Shown piece by piece: positions 23,041-37,342 of a stretch of DNA of 64,000 bases (positions are counted from its first letter, which is position 1; each line of letters begins with the position of its first letter). The stretch spans positions 48,797,928 through 48,861,927 of the forward strand of contig CM043959.1 of assembly GCA_014529385.2 (NCBI GenBank), given 5' to 3'. The position numbers were made by a program, and so were the translations under genes. The notes beneath the pieces are model-generated. The model ran no database searches, had not been told where the DNA came from, and saw nothing but the letters and a program-made list of their open reading frames with translations. This DNA comes from Adiantum capillus-veneris (lineage: Eukaryota > Streptophyta > Polypodiopsida > Polypodiales > Pteridaceae).

Positions 23041-26000
23041 TTACCACAAGTGGTGGACCTTAAGACCAATGGACTATAAGGACCTCCAAACAATACCTTG
23101 TACACTCAATCCTTCTTGATATCTAGGTTGGACAAGTGGTGGACCTTGTTCAAATTCTCTAACCACTCTCTCTAACATGGTGACATAATTTAGGTGTGAT
23201 AAATTCATATCTATGCAAACTAATATCAGTTTAGGCTTGTTAATTTGAATTTGTTTGAATTTATGTACAATATAATGATTTGAGGTTTGCATATTTGAAT
23301 TTAGGTGGTATAATGATATCTTTTTGTGGTAAACTTGAATTTAAAATCAATTTTGCGTGGAATATTTTAAATTTAAGTAGTAAAATTTAAATTTTTATAA
23401 AAAAGTTTGAATTTTAAAATTTGGGCGGGATAGTTTAAAATTTAGGCGGGATATTTAAGATTTGGGAGGGATATTTTAAATTTAGGCGGGAAGGTTTTGA
23501 ATTTATAGCGAGATCTCCCTTACATAAGAGAGTATAGGTTGGACAAGTGGTGGACCTTCAAGCTAGAGCATCCATGCTACTGGACATGATAGGTAGGGAA
23601 TCTAGTTGAATATTGTATGTATAATATATATGTAATAGATCTAGCTTGGACAAGTGGTGGACCTTGGAATAAAACCCCATGTAAAACATATCATGCACAT
23701 TCCAAGTGGTCAAAAAAAATATCATTTAGAATATAGCCTTATAGGTTGGACAAGTGGTGGACCTTAACACCCAGATATTCTTCATATAATGACATAGCGT
23801 GGAAAACTGGTGAATCTTGAGACCAAACCATGCTACTAGCGATAATAGCTTGGACAAGTGGTGGACCTTGAAAGTAAACCCCCCATCTACGAAATATCGT
23901 GGGTTTAAGGTATTTCGATGGAGCCTAGCATCTTGGAGACATCGTGCATCTTGCTTCTCTTCATGTTTCAATGGAGCCTATCTTGGACAAATGGTGGAGC
24001 ATCCTTCTCTCCATGTTTCAATGGACCCTAGCTTGGACAAGTGGTGGACCTTTACTTCTCTCTATTATTCAATAGAGTTAGCTTGGACAAGTGGTGGACC
24101 TTGGAACCAAACCCCCATTTAAAACCTATCATGGTCACTCCAAGTGGTGAGAAAGAATAACCTTTAAGATATAGCCTTATAGGTTGGACAAGTGGTGGAC
24201 CTTAACACCCTAATATTCTTAATATAATGACATAGAGTGAAAAAGTGGTGAATCTTGAGACAAAACCACTCGTGCTACTAGCACTAATAGCTTGGACAAG
24301 TGGTGGACCTTGAATGTAAACCCCCCATGTTTCAATAGAGTTAGCTTCGACAAATGGTGGAGCATCCTTCTCTCCATGTTTCAATGGACCCTAGCTTGGA
24401 CAAGTGGTGGACCTTTGTTTCTCTCTATGTTTCAATAGAGTTAGCTTGGACAAGTGGTGGACCTTGGAACCAAACCCCATGTAAAACCTATCATGGTCAC
24501 TCTAAGTGGTAATAAAGAATAACCTTTAAGATGTAGCCTTATAGGTTGGACAAGTGGTGGACCTTAACACGCGCATATTCTTAATTTAATGACATAGAGT
24601 GGAAAAGTGATGAATCTTGAGACCAAACCACTCAGGCTACTAGCAATAATAGCTTGGACAAGTGGTGGACCTTGAATGTAAACCCCTCATCTACGAAATA
24701 TCGTGGGTTTAATGTATTTCGATGGAGCCTAGCATCTTGGAGACATGGTGCAGCTTGCTTCTCGTCATGTTTCAATGGATCCTATCTTGGACAAATGGTG
24801 GAGCATCCTTCTCTCCATGTTTCAATGGACCCTAGCTTGGACAAGTGGTGGACCTTTGTTTCTCTCTATGTTTCAATAGAGTTAGCTTGGACAAGTGGTG
24901 GACCTTGGAACCAAACCCCCATGTAAAACCTATCATGGTCACTCCAAGTGGTAATAGAGAATAACCTTTAAGATGTAGCCTTATAGGTTGGACAAGTGGT
25001 GGACCTTAACACGCGCATATTCTTAATATAATGACATAGAGTGGAAAAGTGGTGAATCTTGAGACCAAACCACTCAGGCTACTAGCAATAATAGCTTGGA
25101 CAAGTGTGGACCTTGAATGTAAACCCCCCATGTTTCAATAGAGTTAGCTTCGACAAATGGTGGAGCATCCTTCTCTCCATGTTTCAATGGACCCTAGCTT
25201 GGACAAGTGGTGGACCTTTGTTTCTCTCTATGTTTCAATAGAGTTAGCTTGGACAAGTGGTGGACCTTGGAACCAAACCCCCATGTAAAACCTATCATGG
25301 TCACTCTAAGTGGTAATAAAGAATAACCTTTAAGATGTAGCCTTATAGGTTGGACAAGTGGTGGACCTTAACACGCGCATATTCTTAATTTAATGACATA
25401 GAGTGGAAAAGTGGTGAATCTTGAGACCAAACCACTCAGGCTACTAGCAATAATAGCTTGGACAAGTGGTGGACCTTGAATGTAAACCCCTCATCTACGA
25501 AATATCGTGGGTTTAATGTATTTCGATGGAGCCTAGCATCTTGGAGACATGGTGCAGCTTGCTTCTCGTCATGTTTCAATGGATCCTATCTTGGACAAAT
25601 GGTGGAGCATCCTTCTCTCCATGTTTCAATGGACCCTAGCTTGGACAAGTGGTGGACCTTTGTTTCTCTCTATGTTTCAATAGAGTTAGCTTGGACAAGT
25701 GGTGGACCTTGGAACCAAACCCCCATGTAAAACCTATCATGGTCACTCCAAGTGGTAATAAGAATAACCTTTAAGATGTAGCCTTATAGGTTGGACAAGT
25801 GGTGGACCTTAACACGCGCATATTCTTAATATAATGACATAGAGTGGAAAAGTGGTGAATCTTGAGACCAAACCACTCAGGCTACTAGCAATAATAGCTT
25901 GGACAAGTGTGGACCTTGAATGTAAACCCCTCATCTACGACATATCGTGGGTTTAATGTTTTTCGATGGAGCCTAGCATCTTGGAGACATGGTGCACCTT

Positions 26001-29000
26001 GCTTCTCCTCATGTTTGAATGGAGCCTACCTTGGACAAATGGTGGAGCATCCTTCTCTCCATGTTTCAATGGACCCTAGCTTAGACAAGGGGTGGACCTT
26101 TGCTTCTCTCTATGTTTCAATAGAGTTAGCTTGGACAAGTGGTGGACCTTGGAACCAAACCCCCATGTAAAACCTATCATGGTCACTCTAAGTGGTAATA
26201 AAGAATAACCTTTAAGATGTAGCCTTATAGGTTGGACAAGTGGTGGACCTTAACACGCGCATATTCTTAATTTAATGACATAGAGTGGAAAAGTGATGAA
26301 TCTTGAGACCAAACCACTCAGGCTACTAGCAATAATAGCTTGGACAAGTGGTGGACCTTGAATGTAAACCCCTCATCTACGAAATATCGTGGGTTTAATG
26401 TATTTCGATGGAGCCTAGCATCTTGGAGACATGGTGCAGCTTGCTTCTCGTCATGTTTCAATGGATCCTATCTTGGACAAATGGTGGAGCATCCTTCTCT
26501 CCATGTTTCAATGGACCCTAGCTTGGACAAGTGGTGGACCTTTGTTTCTCTCTATGTTTCAATAGAGTTAGCTTGGACAAGTGGTGGACCTTGGAACCAA
26601 ACCCCCATGTAAAACCTATCATGGTCACTCCAAGTGGTAATAGAGAATAACCTTTAAGATGTAGCCTTATAGGTTGGACAAGTGGTGGACCTTAACACGC
26701 GCATATTCTTAATATAATGACATAGAGTGGAAAAGTGGTGAATCTTGAGACCAAACCACTCAGGCTACTAGCAATAATAGCTTGGACAAGTGTGGACCTT
26801 GAATGTAAACCCCTCATCTACGACATATCGTGGGTTTAATGTTTTTCGATGGAGCCTAGCATCTTGGAGACATGGTGCACCTTGCTTCTCCTCATGTTTC
26901 AATGGAGCCTACCTTGGACAAATGGTGGAGCATCCTTCTCTCCATGTTTCAATGGACCCTAGCTTAGACAAGGGGTGGACCTTTGCTTCTCTCTATGTTT
27001 CAATAGAGTTAGCTTGGACAAGTGGTGGACCTTGGAACCAAACCCCCATGTAAAACCTATCATGGTCACTCCAAGTAGTAAGAAAGAATAACCTTTAAGA
27101 TGTAGCCTTATAGGTTGGACAAGTGGTGGACCTTAACACCGCATATTCTTAATAAAAGTGGTGAATCTTGAGACCAAACCACTCAGGCTACTAGCAATAA
27201 TAGCTTGGACAAGTGGTGGACCTTGAATGTAAACCCCTCATCTACGAAATATCGTGGGTTTAATGTATTTCGATGGAGCCTAGCATCTTGGAGACATGGT
27301 GCAGCTTGCTTCTCGTCATGTTTCAATGGAGCCTATCTTGGACAAATGGTGGAGCATCCTTCTCTCCATGTTTCAATGGACCCTAGCTTGGACAAGTGGT
27401 GGACCTTTGTTTCTCTCTATGTTTCAATAGAGTTAGCTTGGACAAGTGGTGGACCTTGGAACCAAACCCCCATGTAAAACCTATCATGGTCACTCCAAGT
27501 GGTAATAAAGAATAACCTTTAAGATGTAGCCTTATAGGTTGGACAAGTGGTGGACCTTAACACGCGCATATTCTTAATATAATGACATAGAGTGGAAAAG
27601 TGGTGAATCTTGAGACCAAACCACTCAGGCTACTACCAATAATAGCTTGGACAAGTGTTGGACCTTGAATGTAAACCCCTCATCTACGACATATCATGGG
27701 TTTAATGTTTTTCGATGGAGCCTAGCATCTTGGAGTCATGGTGCACCTTGATTCTCCTCATGTTTCAATGGAGCCTACCTTGGACAAATGGTGGAGCATC
27801 CTTCTCTCCATGTTTCAATGGACCCTAGCTTAGACAAGGGGTGGACCTTTGCTTCTCTCTATGTTTCAATAGAGTTAGCTTGGACAAGTGGTGGACCTTG
27901 GAACCAAACCCCCATGTAAAACCTATCATGGTCACTCCAAGTAGTAAGAAAGAATAACCTTTAAGATGTAGCCTTATAGGTTGGACAAGTGGTGGACCTT
28001 AACACCCACATATTCTTAATAAAAGTGGTGAATCTTGAGACCAAACCACTCACGCTACTAGCAATAATAGCTAGGGATAACCATTAAGATATAGTCTTTC
28101 AAGAGGTGAGAAAGAATAACCATTAAGATATAGTCTTATAGGTTGGACAAGTGGTGGACCTTAACACCCAAATATTCTTAATATAATGATAGAGAGTGGA
28201 AAAGTGGTGAATCTTGAGACCAAACCACTCATGCTACTAGCGATAATAGGTTGGACAAATTGTTGATCTTGAATGTAAACTCCCCATGTACAAAATAACG
28301 TGGGTTTAAGGTATTTCGATGGAGTCTAGAATCTTGGAGATATGGTGCAGCTTGCTTCTCTTCATGTTTCAATGGAGTCTATCTTGGACAAATGGTGGAG
28401 CATCCTTCTCTCCATGTTTCAATAGACCCTAGCTTAGACAAGTGGTGGACCTTTGCTTCTCTCTATGTTTGAATAGAGTTAGCTTGGACAAGTGGTGGAC
28501 CTTGGAACCAACCCCCCATGTAAAACCTTTCATGGTCACTCCAAGTGGTCAGAAAGAATAACCATTAAGATATAGTCTTATAGGTTGGACAAGTGGTGGA
28601 CCTTAATACCCAAATATTCTTAATATAATAACACAGAGTGAAAAAGTGGTGAATCTTGAGACCAAACCCCTCATGCTACTAGCGCTAATAGGTTGGACAA
28701 CTGGTGGACCTTGAATGTAAACCTTCCATGTTTCAATAGAGTTAGCTTCGACAAATGGTGGAGCATCCTTCTCTCCATGTTTCAATGGAGCCTAGCTTGG
28801 ACAAGTGGTGGACCTTTTGCTTCTCTCTATGAGAAGAATAAAGTTAGCTTGGATAAGTGGTGGACCTTGGAACTAAACCCCTATGTAAAACATATCATGG
28901 ACATTTCAAGTGGTGAGAAAGAATACCCTTTAAGATATACGCTTATAGGTTGGACAAGTGGTGACCTTAACACCTAGATCTTCTTTATATAATGACATAG

Positions 29001-32000
29001 AGTGGAAAAGTGGTGAATCTTGAGACCAAACCACTCATGCTACTAGGGATAATAGCTTGGAAAAGTGACTGACCTTGACGTTCAAACCCACATGTAAACA
29101 ATATCGTGGGTTTAAGGTATTTCAATGGATCCTAGAATCTTGGAGACATGGTGCAACTTGCTTCTTTTCATGTTTCAATGAAGCCTATCTTCCACCAATG
29201 GGGGATCATCCTTCTCTAAATGTCTCAGTGGAGCCTAGCTTGGACAAGTGGTGGACCTTTGCTTCTCTCTATGTTTCCATAGAGTTAGCTTGGACAAGTG
29301 GTGGACCTTGAAACCAAACCCTCATGTAAAACATATCATGGTCATTCCAAGTGGTGAGAAATAATACCCTTTAAGATCTAGCCTTATAGGTTGGACAAGT
29401 GGTCGACCTTAGAACCTAGATCTTCATAATATAACGACATAGAGTGGAAAAGTGGTAAATCTTGAGACCCAACCACTAGTGCTACTAGGGATAATAGCTT
29501 GGAAAAGTGACTGACCTTGACGTTAAACCCCACATGTAAACAATATCGTGGGTTTAAGGTATTTCAATGGATCCTAGAATCTTGGAGACATGGTGCAGAT
29601 TGCTTCCCTTCATGTTTCAATGGAGCCTATCTTGGACAAATGGTGGAGCATCCTTCTCTCCATGTTTCAATGGAGCCTAGCTTGGACAAGTGGTGGACCT
29701 TTGCTTCTCTCTATGTTTCAATAGAGTTAGCTTGGACAAGTGGTGGGCCTTGGAACCAAACTCCCATGTAAAACCTATCTTGGTAACTCCAAGTGGTGAG
29801 AAAGAATAAAGTTTAAGATATGGCCTTATAGGTTGGACAAGTGGTGGACCTTAGCACCCATATATTCTTAATAGAATGACATAGAGTGGAAAAATGGTGA
29901 ATCTTGAGACCAAACCACTCATGCTACTAGAGATAATAGGTTGGACAAGTGGTGGACCTTGAATGTAAACCCCCCATGTACAAAATATCATGGGTTTGAG
30001 GTATTTCAATGGAGCCTAGCATCTTGGAGACATGGTGTAGCTTGCTTCTCTTCATGTTTCAATGGAGTGTATCTTGGACAAATGGTGGAGCATCCTTCTC
30101 TCCATGTTTCAATGGACCCTAGCTTGGACAAGTGGTGGACCTTTGATTCTCTCTATGTTTCAATAGAGTTAGCTTGGACAAGTGGTGGACCTTGAAACAA
30201 AACCCCCATGTAAAACCTATGCTGGTCACTCCAAGTGGTGAGAAAGAATAACCCTTAAGATATAGCCTTATAGGTTGGACAAGTGGTGGACCTTAACACC
30301 CAAATATTCTTAATATAATGACATAGAGTGAAAAAGTGGTGAATCTTGAGACCAAACCACTCATGCTACTAGCGTTAATAGGTTGGACAAGTGGTGGACC
30401 TTGAATGTAAACCCCCCATGTTTCAATAGAGTTAGCTTCGACAAATGGTAGAGGATCCTTCTCTCCATGTTTCAATGGAGCCTAGCTTGGACAAGTGGTG
30501 GACCTTTGTTTCTCTCTATGTTTCAATAGAGTTAGCTTGGAGAGGTGGAGGACCTTGGAGCCAAACCCCCATGTAAAACATATCATGGACATTTCAAGTG
30601 GTGAGAAAGAATACCCTTTAAGATATACCCTTATAGGTTGGACAAGTGGTCGACCTTAACACCCAGATCTTCTTAACGTAATGACATAGAGTGGAAAAGT
30701 GGTGAATCTTCAGACCAAACCACTCATGCTACTAGAGATAATAGGTTGGACAAGTGGTGGACCTTGAATGTAAACTCCCCATGTACAAAATATCATGGGT
30801 TTAAGGTATTTCAATGGATCTTAGCATCTTGGAGACATGGTGCAGCTTGCTTCTCTTCATGTTTCAATGGAGCCTATCTTGGACAAATGGTGGAGCATCC
30901 TTCTCTCCATGTTTCAATGGACCCTAGCTTAGACAAGTGGTGGACCTTTGCTTCTCTCTATGTTTCAATAGAGTTAGCTTGGACAAGTGGTGGAACTTGG
31001 AACCAAACCCCCATGTAAAACCTATCATGGTCATTCCAAGTGGTGAGAAAGAATACCCTTTAAGATATAGCCTTATAGGTTGGACAAGTGGTGGACCTTA
31101 ACACCCAGATCTTCTTAATATAATGACATAGAGTAGAAAAGTGGTGAATCTTGACATCAAACCACTCATGCTACTAGTGATAATAGGTTGGACAAGTGGT
31201 GGACCTTGAATGTAAACCCCCCATGTACGAAATATCATGGGTTTAAGATATTTCAATGGAGCCTAGCATTTTGGAGACATGGTGCAGCTTGCTTCTCTTC
31301 ATGTTTCAATCAAACCTGGCTTGGACAAATGGTGGAGCATCCTTCTCTCCATGTTTCAATGGAGCCTAGCTTGGACAAGTGGTGGACCTTTGATTCTCTC
31401 TATGTTTCAATAGAGTTAGCTTGGACAAGTGGTGGACCTTGGAACCGTACCCCTATGTAAAACCCATCATGTGCATTCCAAGTGGTGGTAAATAATACCA
31501 TTTAAGATATAGCCTTATAGGTTGGACAAGTGGTGGACCTTAACACCCAGATCTTCTTAATATAATGACATAGAGTGGAAAAGTGGTGAATCTTGAGACC
31601 AAACCACTCATGCTACTAGGGATAATAGGTTGGACAAGTGGTGGACCTTGAATTTAAACCCCACATATACAAAATATCATGGGTTTAAGGTATTTCAATG
31701 GAGCCTAGCATCTCAAAGACATGGTGCATCTTGTTTCTCTTCATGTTTCAATGGAGCCTATTTTGGACAAATGGTGGAGCATCCTTCTCTCCATGTTTCA
31801 ATGGACCCTAGATTGGACAAGTGGTGGACCTTTGCTTCTCTCTATGTTTCAATATAGTTAGCCTATATTAGACAATTAGTAGACCTCCAATCTCTCCATG
31901 TTGTCTAGAGCTAAGCTTGGACAAGTGGTGGACCTTACTTCTCCCTTCCCTTAGTTTACTAGCTTAAATGATCACTATGTATACTTGCTTAGATCTAGCT

Positions 32001-32060
32001 TGAACAAGTGGTGGAACTTGTATTCACACAAACTTAATCCATTACAAAAAAGTATATGTT
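23041..32060 (+). repeat. Main motif array, ~440-bp higher-order units, + orientation
   Basis: About 9 kb built on TTGGACAAGTGGTGGACCTT. From about 23,730 the motifs are organised into higher-order units of about 415-450 bp. Each holds several full motifs plus variants (GGAAAAGTGGTGAATCTTGA, GGACAAATGGTGGAGCATCC) and spacer phrases such as CATGTTTCAATGGA. Units near 24654, 25458, 26340 and 27205 are nearly identical over long spans; units right of 28,000 are more diverged. The recurring ~90-codon frames encoding 'DKWWTL...' are repeat by-products. A short stretch (about 23,330-23,510) lacks motifs and is AT-rich with GGCGGGA phrases. Confidence 0.93.
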
Positions 32061-32089
32061 AAAATAACATTTGGTTTTTTTTGTTTCAG

Positions 32090-34758
32090 GAAAGATGGCT
32101 CCAAAAAAACAGGTTGCAAGGGTTGCTGTCTCAGTTGACTATACTTGCAATGATCTTAGGAAATGGTATTTGGACATACATGGTATAGAGGGTGCACAAT
32201 TTCATAAGGTGCATCTATTTATTGCCAAAAAGGATAATGACAGCTTGTTTGAAGATGTTGGACAAGTTGTGGAAGCATCTGTCTCTGTAGTTGATAGTCA
32301 TCCAGAGGTGGAATGCATTGACATTCTAGTTCCAATGAATCTAGAATTTCAACTATCTCCAGGAGCATATGCATTGGAGCGCATGTCTAGAAACAAAGAA
32401 GAGACAATGTTTTCTCGAGGATGGAAGTTTGCAGAATCAAATCCAAATATCACAGCAGATCAACTTCAAAGCTCCATCATTGCCACACTACAACGAAAAA
32501 AGGTGAAAGCTTCACGACCACCATCCACAAAGAAGCAAGCAAAAGTGCAGAAAGTAGAAGCTAAGCGAACTAGCTCCATTTTGGATGTAGACAAGGCATC
32601 TTTGGCATCCTCATCAACAGAGGGTTCAATGTCAAAGATGAGAATTGTGGATCCAGATGTTTTAGAAGCTGAGGCCATGAAAGGACAAGAAAAAGATACA
32701 GGTGGAATGAATAAGTACATAAATTATTTTCCTTTCCAATATAGGGAATTTGATATCCCTATTCAAAATTGTTGGCTTGCTCCTGATCACTATAATGCAC
32801 GTATTATGGATAAAAAACACGCTGAAAGTGTGTTATTTGGATTTTCACGGAGTACGACCAAGCCTGCAGCATGTGCATATTTGATGCCTGTTCGAAATGC
32901 AAAATCAAAGAAGGGGACTCCTTTGGCAGTAGAAGAGGTAGAGGAGCAAAAAATTAAAGATTATCATTATTGGATTCTTGATGGGCAGCATTCAATCTAT
33001 GCTGCAAAAGTTTTGCTTCACAATGAACAAAACAACAAAGAGATCTTTGAAAGACTGATTAGCGTGTATAAATTTAGAAAGGCTCGCATTGTTGTGAATG
33101 CTCCTCCATTTGTTGCAACTGCTATATCTGCCATTGCAAATGAGGAGGCTCAGGCATTGTATGTCAAGCAACCTTACAGCCAAATATTGAGACATTTACG
33201 GAGTCAATGGATCTTCTCAGGACGACCACCAAAGGCAGCAAGTGGAATTGCAGAGGGACATGCATCTCGTGCCGGATGGGATGTAAGTTATTTTCTTTGT
33301 CTTTTTGATAGTGTTTAATTAACAAATCTTGCTCAATAGTTTAATTATTTCTCTATTTCTTTTCAGGGTTTTCTTCGATTGGCAAGAATGAGTGCAGCAG
33401 CAAGTTGGATTGCTAAACAGGCACACATGGTCACCTACTCTGATTTAGTTTATGATTGCTGGATAGAAATCATTGAAAATCTAGAAGAGGAGAATAAGAA
33501 ACCCCCAACAACTGTATTTAGATATCTTTGTGGCCTTGAGGAATCAGAGGTAAAGACTATTCAAGAAGAGATTAGAGATGAGAAGATTTTACTGTCAAAG
33601 AGTGCAAAGGATGGTGATGCAACTGACATGTATGATCGAATCAAGCAGTTGAAGCAAGACAAATTGATTCAAGATGCACTTCTTGAAGGCTTCAACAATT
33701 TGAATGAGTCTTCACCATGTAAAGACTGGGAGGAGGTGGTCAAAATGTATAACATCAATGATGTTGTTTATAAAACAATTTTAATGCTATGCGAGGAATG
33801 GATCAGATCTAGTTTGACGCGTGGAACAAAGAAAATGGCTTTTCCAGATGGAGCAATAAAATACATGCAATGGGCAATTCACCTTCAAAAGGAGAAAACT
33901 GAGCCTAGAGATTTGCCATGGTCAATCTATGTGGTGAGCCTACAAATGGAAGGCAATCTCTACTTGATGCGCCACTTCAATAATAAAGTGCCTATTGGCT
34001 TATGTGTTTTAGATATGACAAAAAACGTTGGAGGCAATTTGAAGTGGAGTGAGGAGACATTTAACAATGCTTTGGATGGGATCTTGGCTATTGCTGGAGG
34101 GTCAACAGATCCTGGATTTGTCTTTCTTGCATTTGTGGATTTCACTAACTTCACAAAATTGCAATGTGCCTTTCACGCCATGGGAGATAATTTGAGCTAC
34201 CATTGTTGTGGTGCATTGCATCACTTTCCATCAGCTCCTTGCAAAGGAGCAATTCAATTCCTAACAGTTATTGCCTTCTTGGGACAAGGCAATGCATTTG
34301 AAGACCTGAGAAGAAGATCAGAGGAACATCCCATGCCAATTGATTGTTCTCTTCTTCAAGTAGCAGATAACGATATGTCAGATTTGCAATATTTGGAGGC
34401 CAAAAAAAGAGCTTTGGTCAAGCACTACATTCGTACATATTGTTTTGAAGACCGCAAGCTTGTTGATGTTTTTGGTGATGGCTCCTTGGTTGCACAAGAA
34501 GGAATACAACAGAAAAAAGAAGTCATCTGCTTAATTGATAGTGTGGAGGAGGCAAAAAGCATGGAGACCATGCTGCTAGACTTTGTTAAGTCTCATGAAG
34601 ATATAGAAAAATGGGCTGGACTTCAACAATCCACTTCGCAATCAGGCGACATTGTGCCTGTTACAGAGGAGTGCTCTCCACAAAGAGAAGAAGAACAACA
34701 ACAACACCATCCTCTGTCAATGGAGGACTTTTTGGAAATGGAGACACGTATGTTTTGA
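32090..34758 (+). CDS. ParB/DGQHR-like cargo protein, exons 1 and 2
   Basis: Exon 1 starts after a strong acceptor (TTTTGTTTCAG, AG at 32088-32089); I choose ATG 32095 (MAPKKQVARV). It ends at 33282, where GTAAGT begins an 84-bp intron with acceptor TTTTCAG. Exon 2 starts at 33367 in phase and can end either at TGA 34756-34758 or at a GTATGT donor after 34747. The N-terminus is unknown. A Lys/Ser-rich linker precedes a domain with YWILDGQHSIYAAK (about 32970-33010), resembling the ParB/Srx or DGQHR superfamily. The exon 2 region with DNLSYHCCGALHHFPSAPCKG is conserved-looking but unrecognised. The reading frame is intact. Function in the element is unknown; DNA binding or nucleotide hydrolysis would fit the ParB-like motif. 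Confidence 0.72.
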
Positions 34759-37342
34759 GTTTCTTGTGCATGTTAGTGTTTCTTGTTACTGATTTGATAC
34801 TCTTAATGTTAGATTTTGCTTTATATAGTATTGATTGAGCTTGTATTTTTTATCTCAAGCATTCAAGGTTTGAATGTAAATAGTAAATTACTTGAGTTTT
34901 TGAATGGTGGATCTGTAGACTAAAACTAAAACATTTAATACTCACAAAGACTTAATTACTTAAGAGCTTGAACTCAATAAGTTTTGGACCTTTTATCAAT
35001 ACCCCCTTGATATGATACATTAGATCGTAGCATGGTTAAATGGTGATGCTTCATAAATTGAACCTAGCTTAGACAGGTGCTGGAGCCTAAATTTAAACTA
35101 ACCTTGCTAGAAGGGAGCTTATGTTTGGACTTTGAGAGAAATAGCATAAGTAATCAATTAGAGCATAGATTAGACATGTGGTGGTGGCCGGCCTTAGAGA
35201 CCAAAATCTTAATGAGCTTGGAAAGGTATTTAAGTACTGCAATTTACTTAGTTTTAGTACTCATTAAATGCATAGCTTGACAAAAGGTGGACCTTACATG
35301 GATCCTAATTTCAAGAGGTGTGGTAGACCTTCAAAACAAGCTCATATAGCTTGGACATGTGGTAGACCTTGCATGAAGACTAGTTTAGACAAGTGTGGTA
35401 CACCTTGTAACCAACACCCATTTGTTATATTAGCTTGGACAAGTGGTGGACCTTGCTTTTATGTTTCAATGGAGCATATTTTGGACAGGTGGTAGACCTT
35501 GTTTCTCTCCATGCTTCAATGGAGAGAAACTTTAGCTTGGACAAGTGGTGGACCTTGTTTTTATGTTTTAAAGGAGCATATTTCGGACAAGTGGTAGACA
35601 TAGTTTCTCTCCATGGTTCAATGGAACCCACCTCAGACAAGTGAAGTACCTTGAAACCAAACCCCCATAATACAACCTACTAAATAGGTTGGAAAATTGG
35701 TAGGATATGAAACCATCCATGATAGAGCATAGTATAGGTGAAAACGTAGTGGTCCTTATATCAATTACCCATGCATAGCTTGGACAAGTGGTGGACCTTG
35801 ATTCTCTCTATGTTTCAATGGATCCTATCTTGGACTAGAGATATATCTTACTTAGTTCCATGCTTCAATGGATTGTAGCTTGGATAAGGAGTGGAACTTC
35901 AAACAAAACTCCACAGCATAGCATATATTAACAATTCATGGGTTTTATAGAGATTGTCCTGCCTATTTTGGAGAGTTGGTACACCTTTATTCTCCATTCT
36001 TCAATGGATCTGAGGTTGGACAAGCGGAGCTGGAGAAGTGGTCAACCTTAAAATGAAACCTCCCATGCTACAACCCATCATAGATCGTATATGTAGTGGA
36101 CCTTGAAACTCTTTTATGTCCCTAGCTTAGAGAAGCATTGCACTCTTGATTATCTCCATACATGAAGGCAAGGTTGGACAAGTGGTGGACCTTCAAACCA
36201 GAATCTCTATGCAATAATAGGCAAGTGGTGGAGCTTGTTTTCTCCTTGTTCCAATGGAGCCTAGCTTAGACAAACAATGGAGCTTGCTTCTCTCCATGTT
36301 TCAATGGATCCTAGCTTAGAAAAGTGGTGGAGCTTTGCTTCTCTCCATGTTCCAATGGACCATAGCTTAGACAAGTGGTAGACCTTGAAAAACACCCCTC
36401 GTATACAACATATTATGGGGTTTTCATGTTTCAATGGCTCCTAGCTTGGACAAATGGTAGAGCTTGCTTCTCTTTATGTTTCAATGGATCCAATCTTAGC
36501 CAAGGGGTGGACCTTGAAACAAGAATCCCCCCCCCATGTACAACGTATTATGGGTTTTGAAAGCACTGGGAGAAAATAATAGCTTTGATAAGTGGTGGAC
36601 CTTGCTTCTCTCCATGCTTCAATGGAGCCGAGGTTGGACACATGTTGGAGAGAAGATGGTTGCCCATGAAATAAGACCATGCATGCTATAATCAATCATA
36701 TGTTGTACACATGGTGGACCTTGCAATTGTTTTATATGCCTAACTTGGACAAGTGGAGGACCCTTGATTACCTCCAGATATCAACAACAAGCCAAGTTTG
36801 GACAAGTGTAGTACCACCAAACCAGAATCTATATGCTACAATAGAGTATAGGTAGGACACGCGATGAACCTTGATATCAAACCATCCATGCTACTAGAGA
36901 TGATAGGTTTCACATGTGGTGGAACCTTGTATCAATGTTCTATGTGTAGTTTTTGACTAGTGATAGACCTTGAAACTAATCCCTCTAGGCTACAAGAAAA
37001 AAGAGATGGATGAGGAGGCTAGACTACTTTTGTTGCATCAATGCATCCCATGTTACCACATATACTATAGGGTTCTTGGATAAGTGTTGGATCTTGTGTC
37101 AATGCTCCATGTCTAGCTTGGACAAGTGGTGGACCTTGGTTCTCTCTATGCTTCAAATGGGCAATAGATTGGAGACACAGTGGCCTTTTTTTTCCAATGA
37201 TTTTATTTTTTGGAAACCTTGGAGGCACCATGTAAGAGGCACTCTAAGTCTTCCATACAATGGACCTATTGGACTATAAAATAATGATATCTTTCTTTGA
37301 TATTGTCATTATTTTATGCATAATATTTTCTTCTTTTTGCAG
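34759..37342 (+). repeat. Diverged motif repeats, probably intronic
   Basis: Scattered, diverged + strand copies of the GGACAAGTGGTGGACCTT motif from about 35,060 to 37,130, with no gene. If exon 2 uses the donor at 34748, this whole stretch is an intron ending at TTCTTTTTGCAG (37342). Confidence 0.7.

Noticed and set aside
24654-31857. Repeated ~90-codon frames encoding DKWWTLNVNPS-like peptides, and their minus-strand equivalents at 41.7-48 kb
   Set aside because: They are translations of the tandem repeat; no start context, variable frame integrity, and the same sequence is read in other frames elsewhere.
23041-32060. CRISPR-like array
   Set aside because: The spacing is irregular, spacers are themselves repeated, and the context is a plant transposon.
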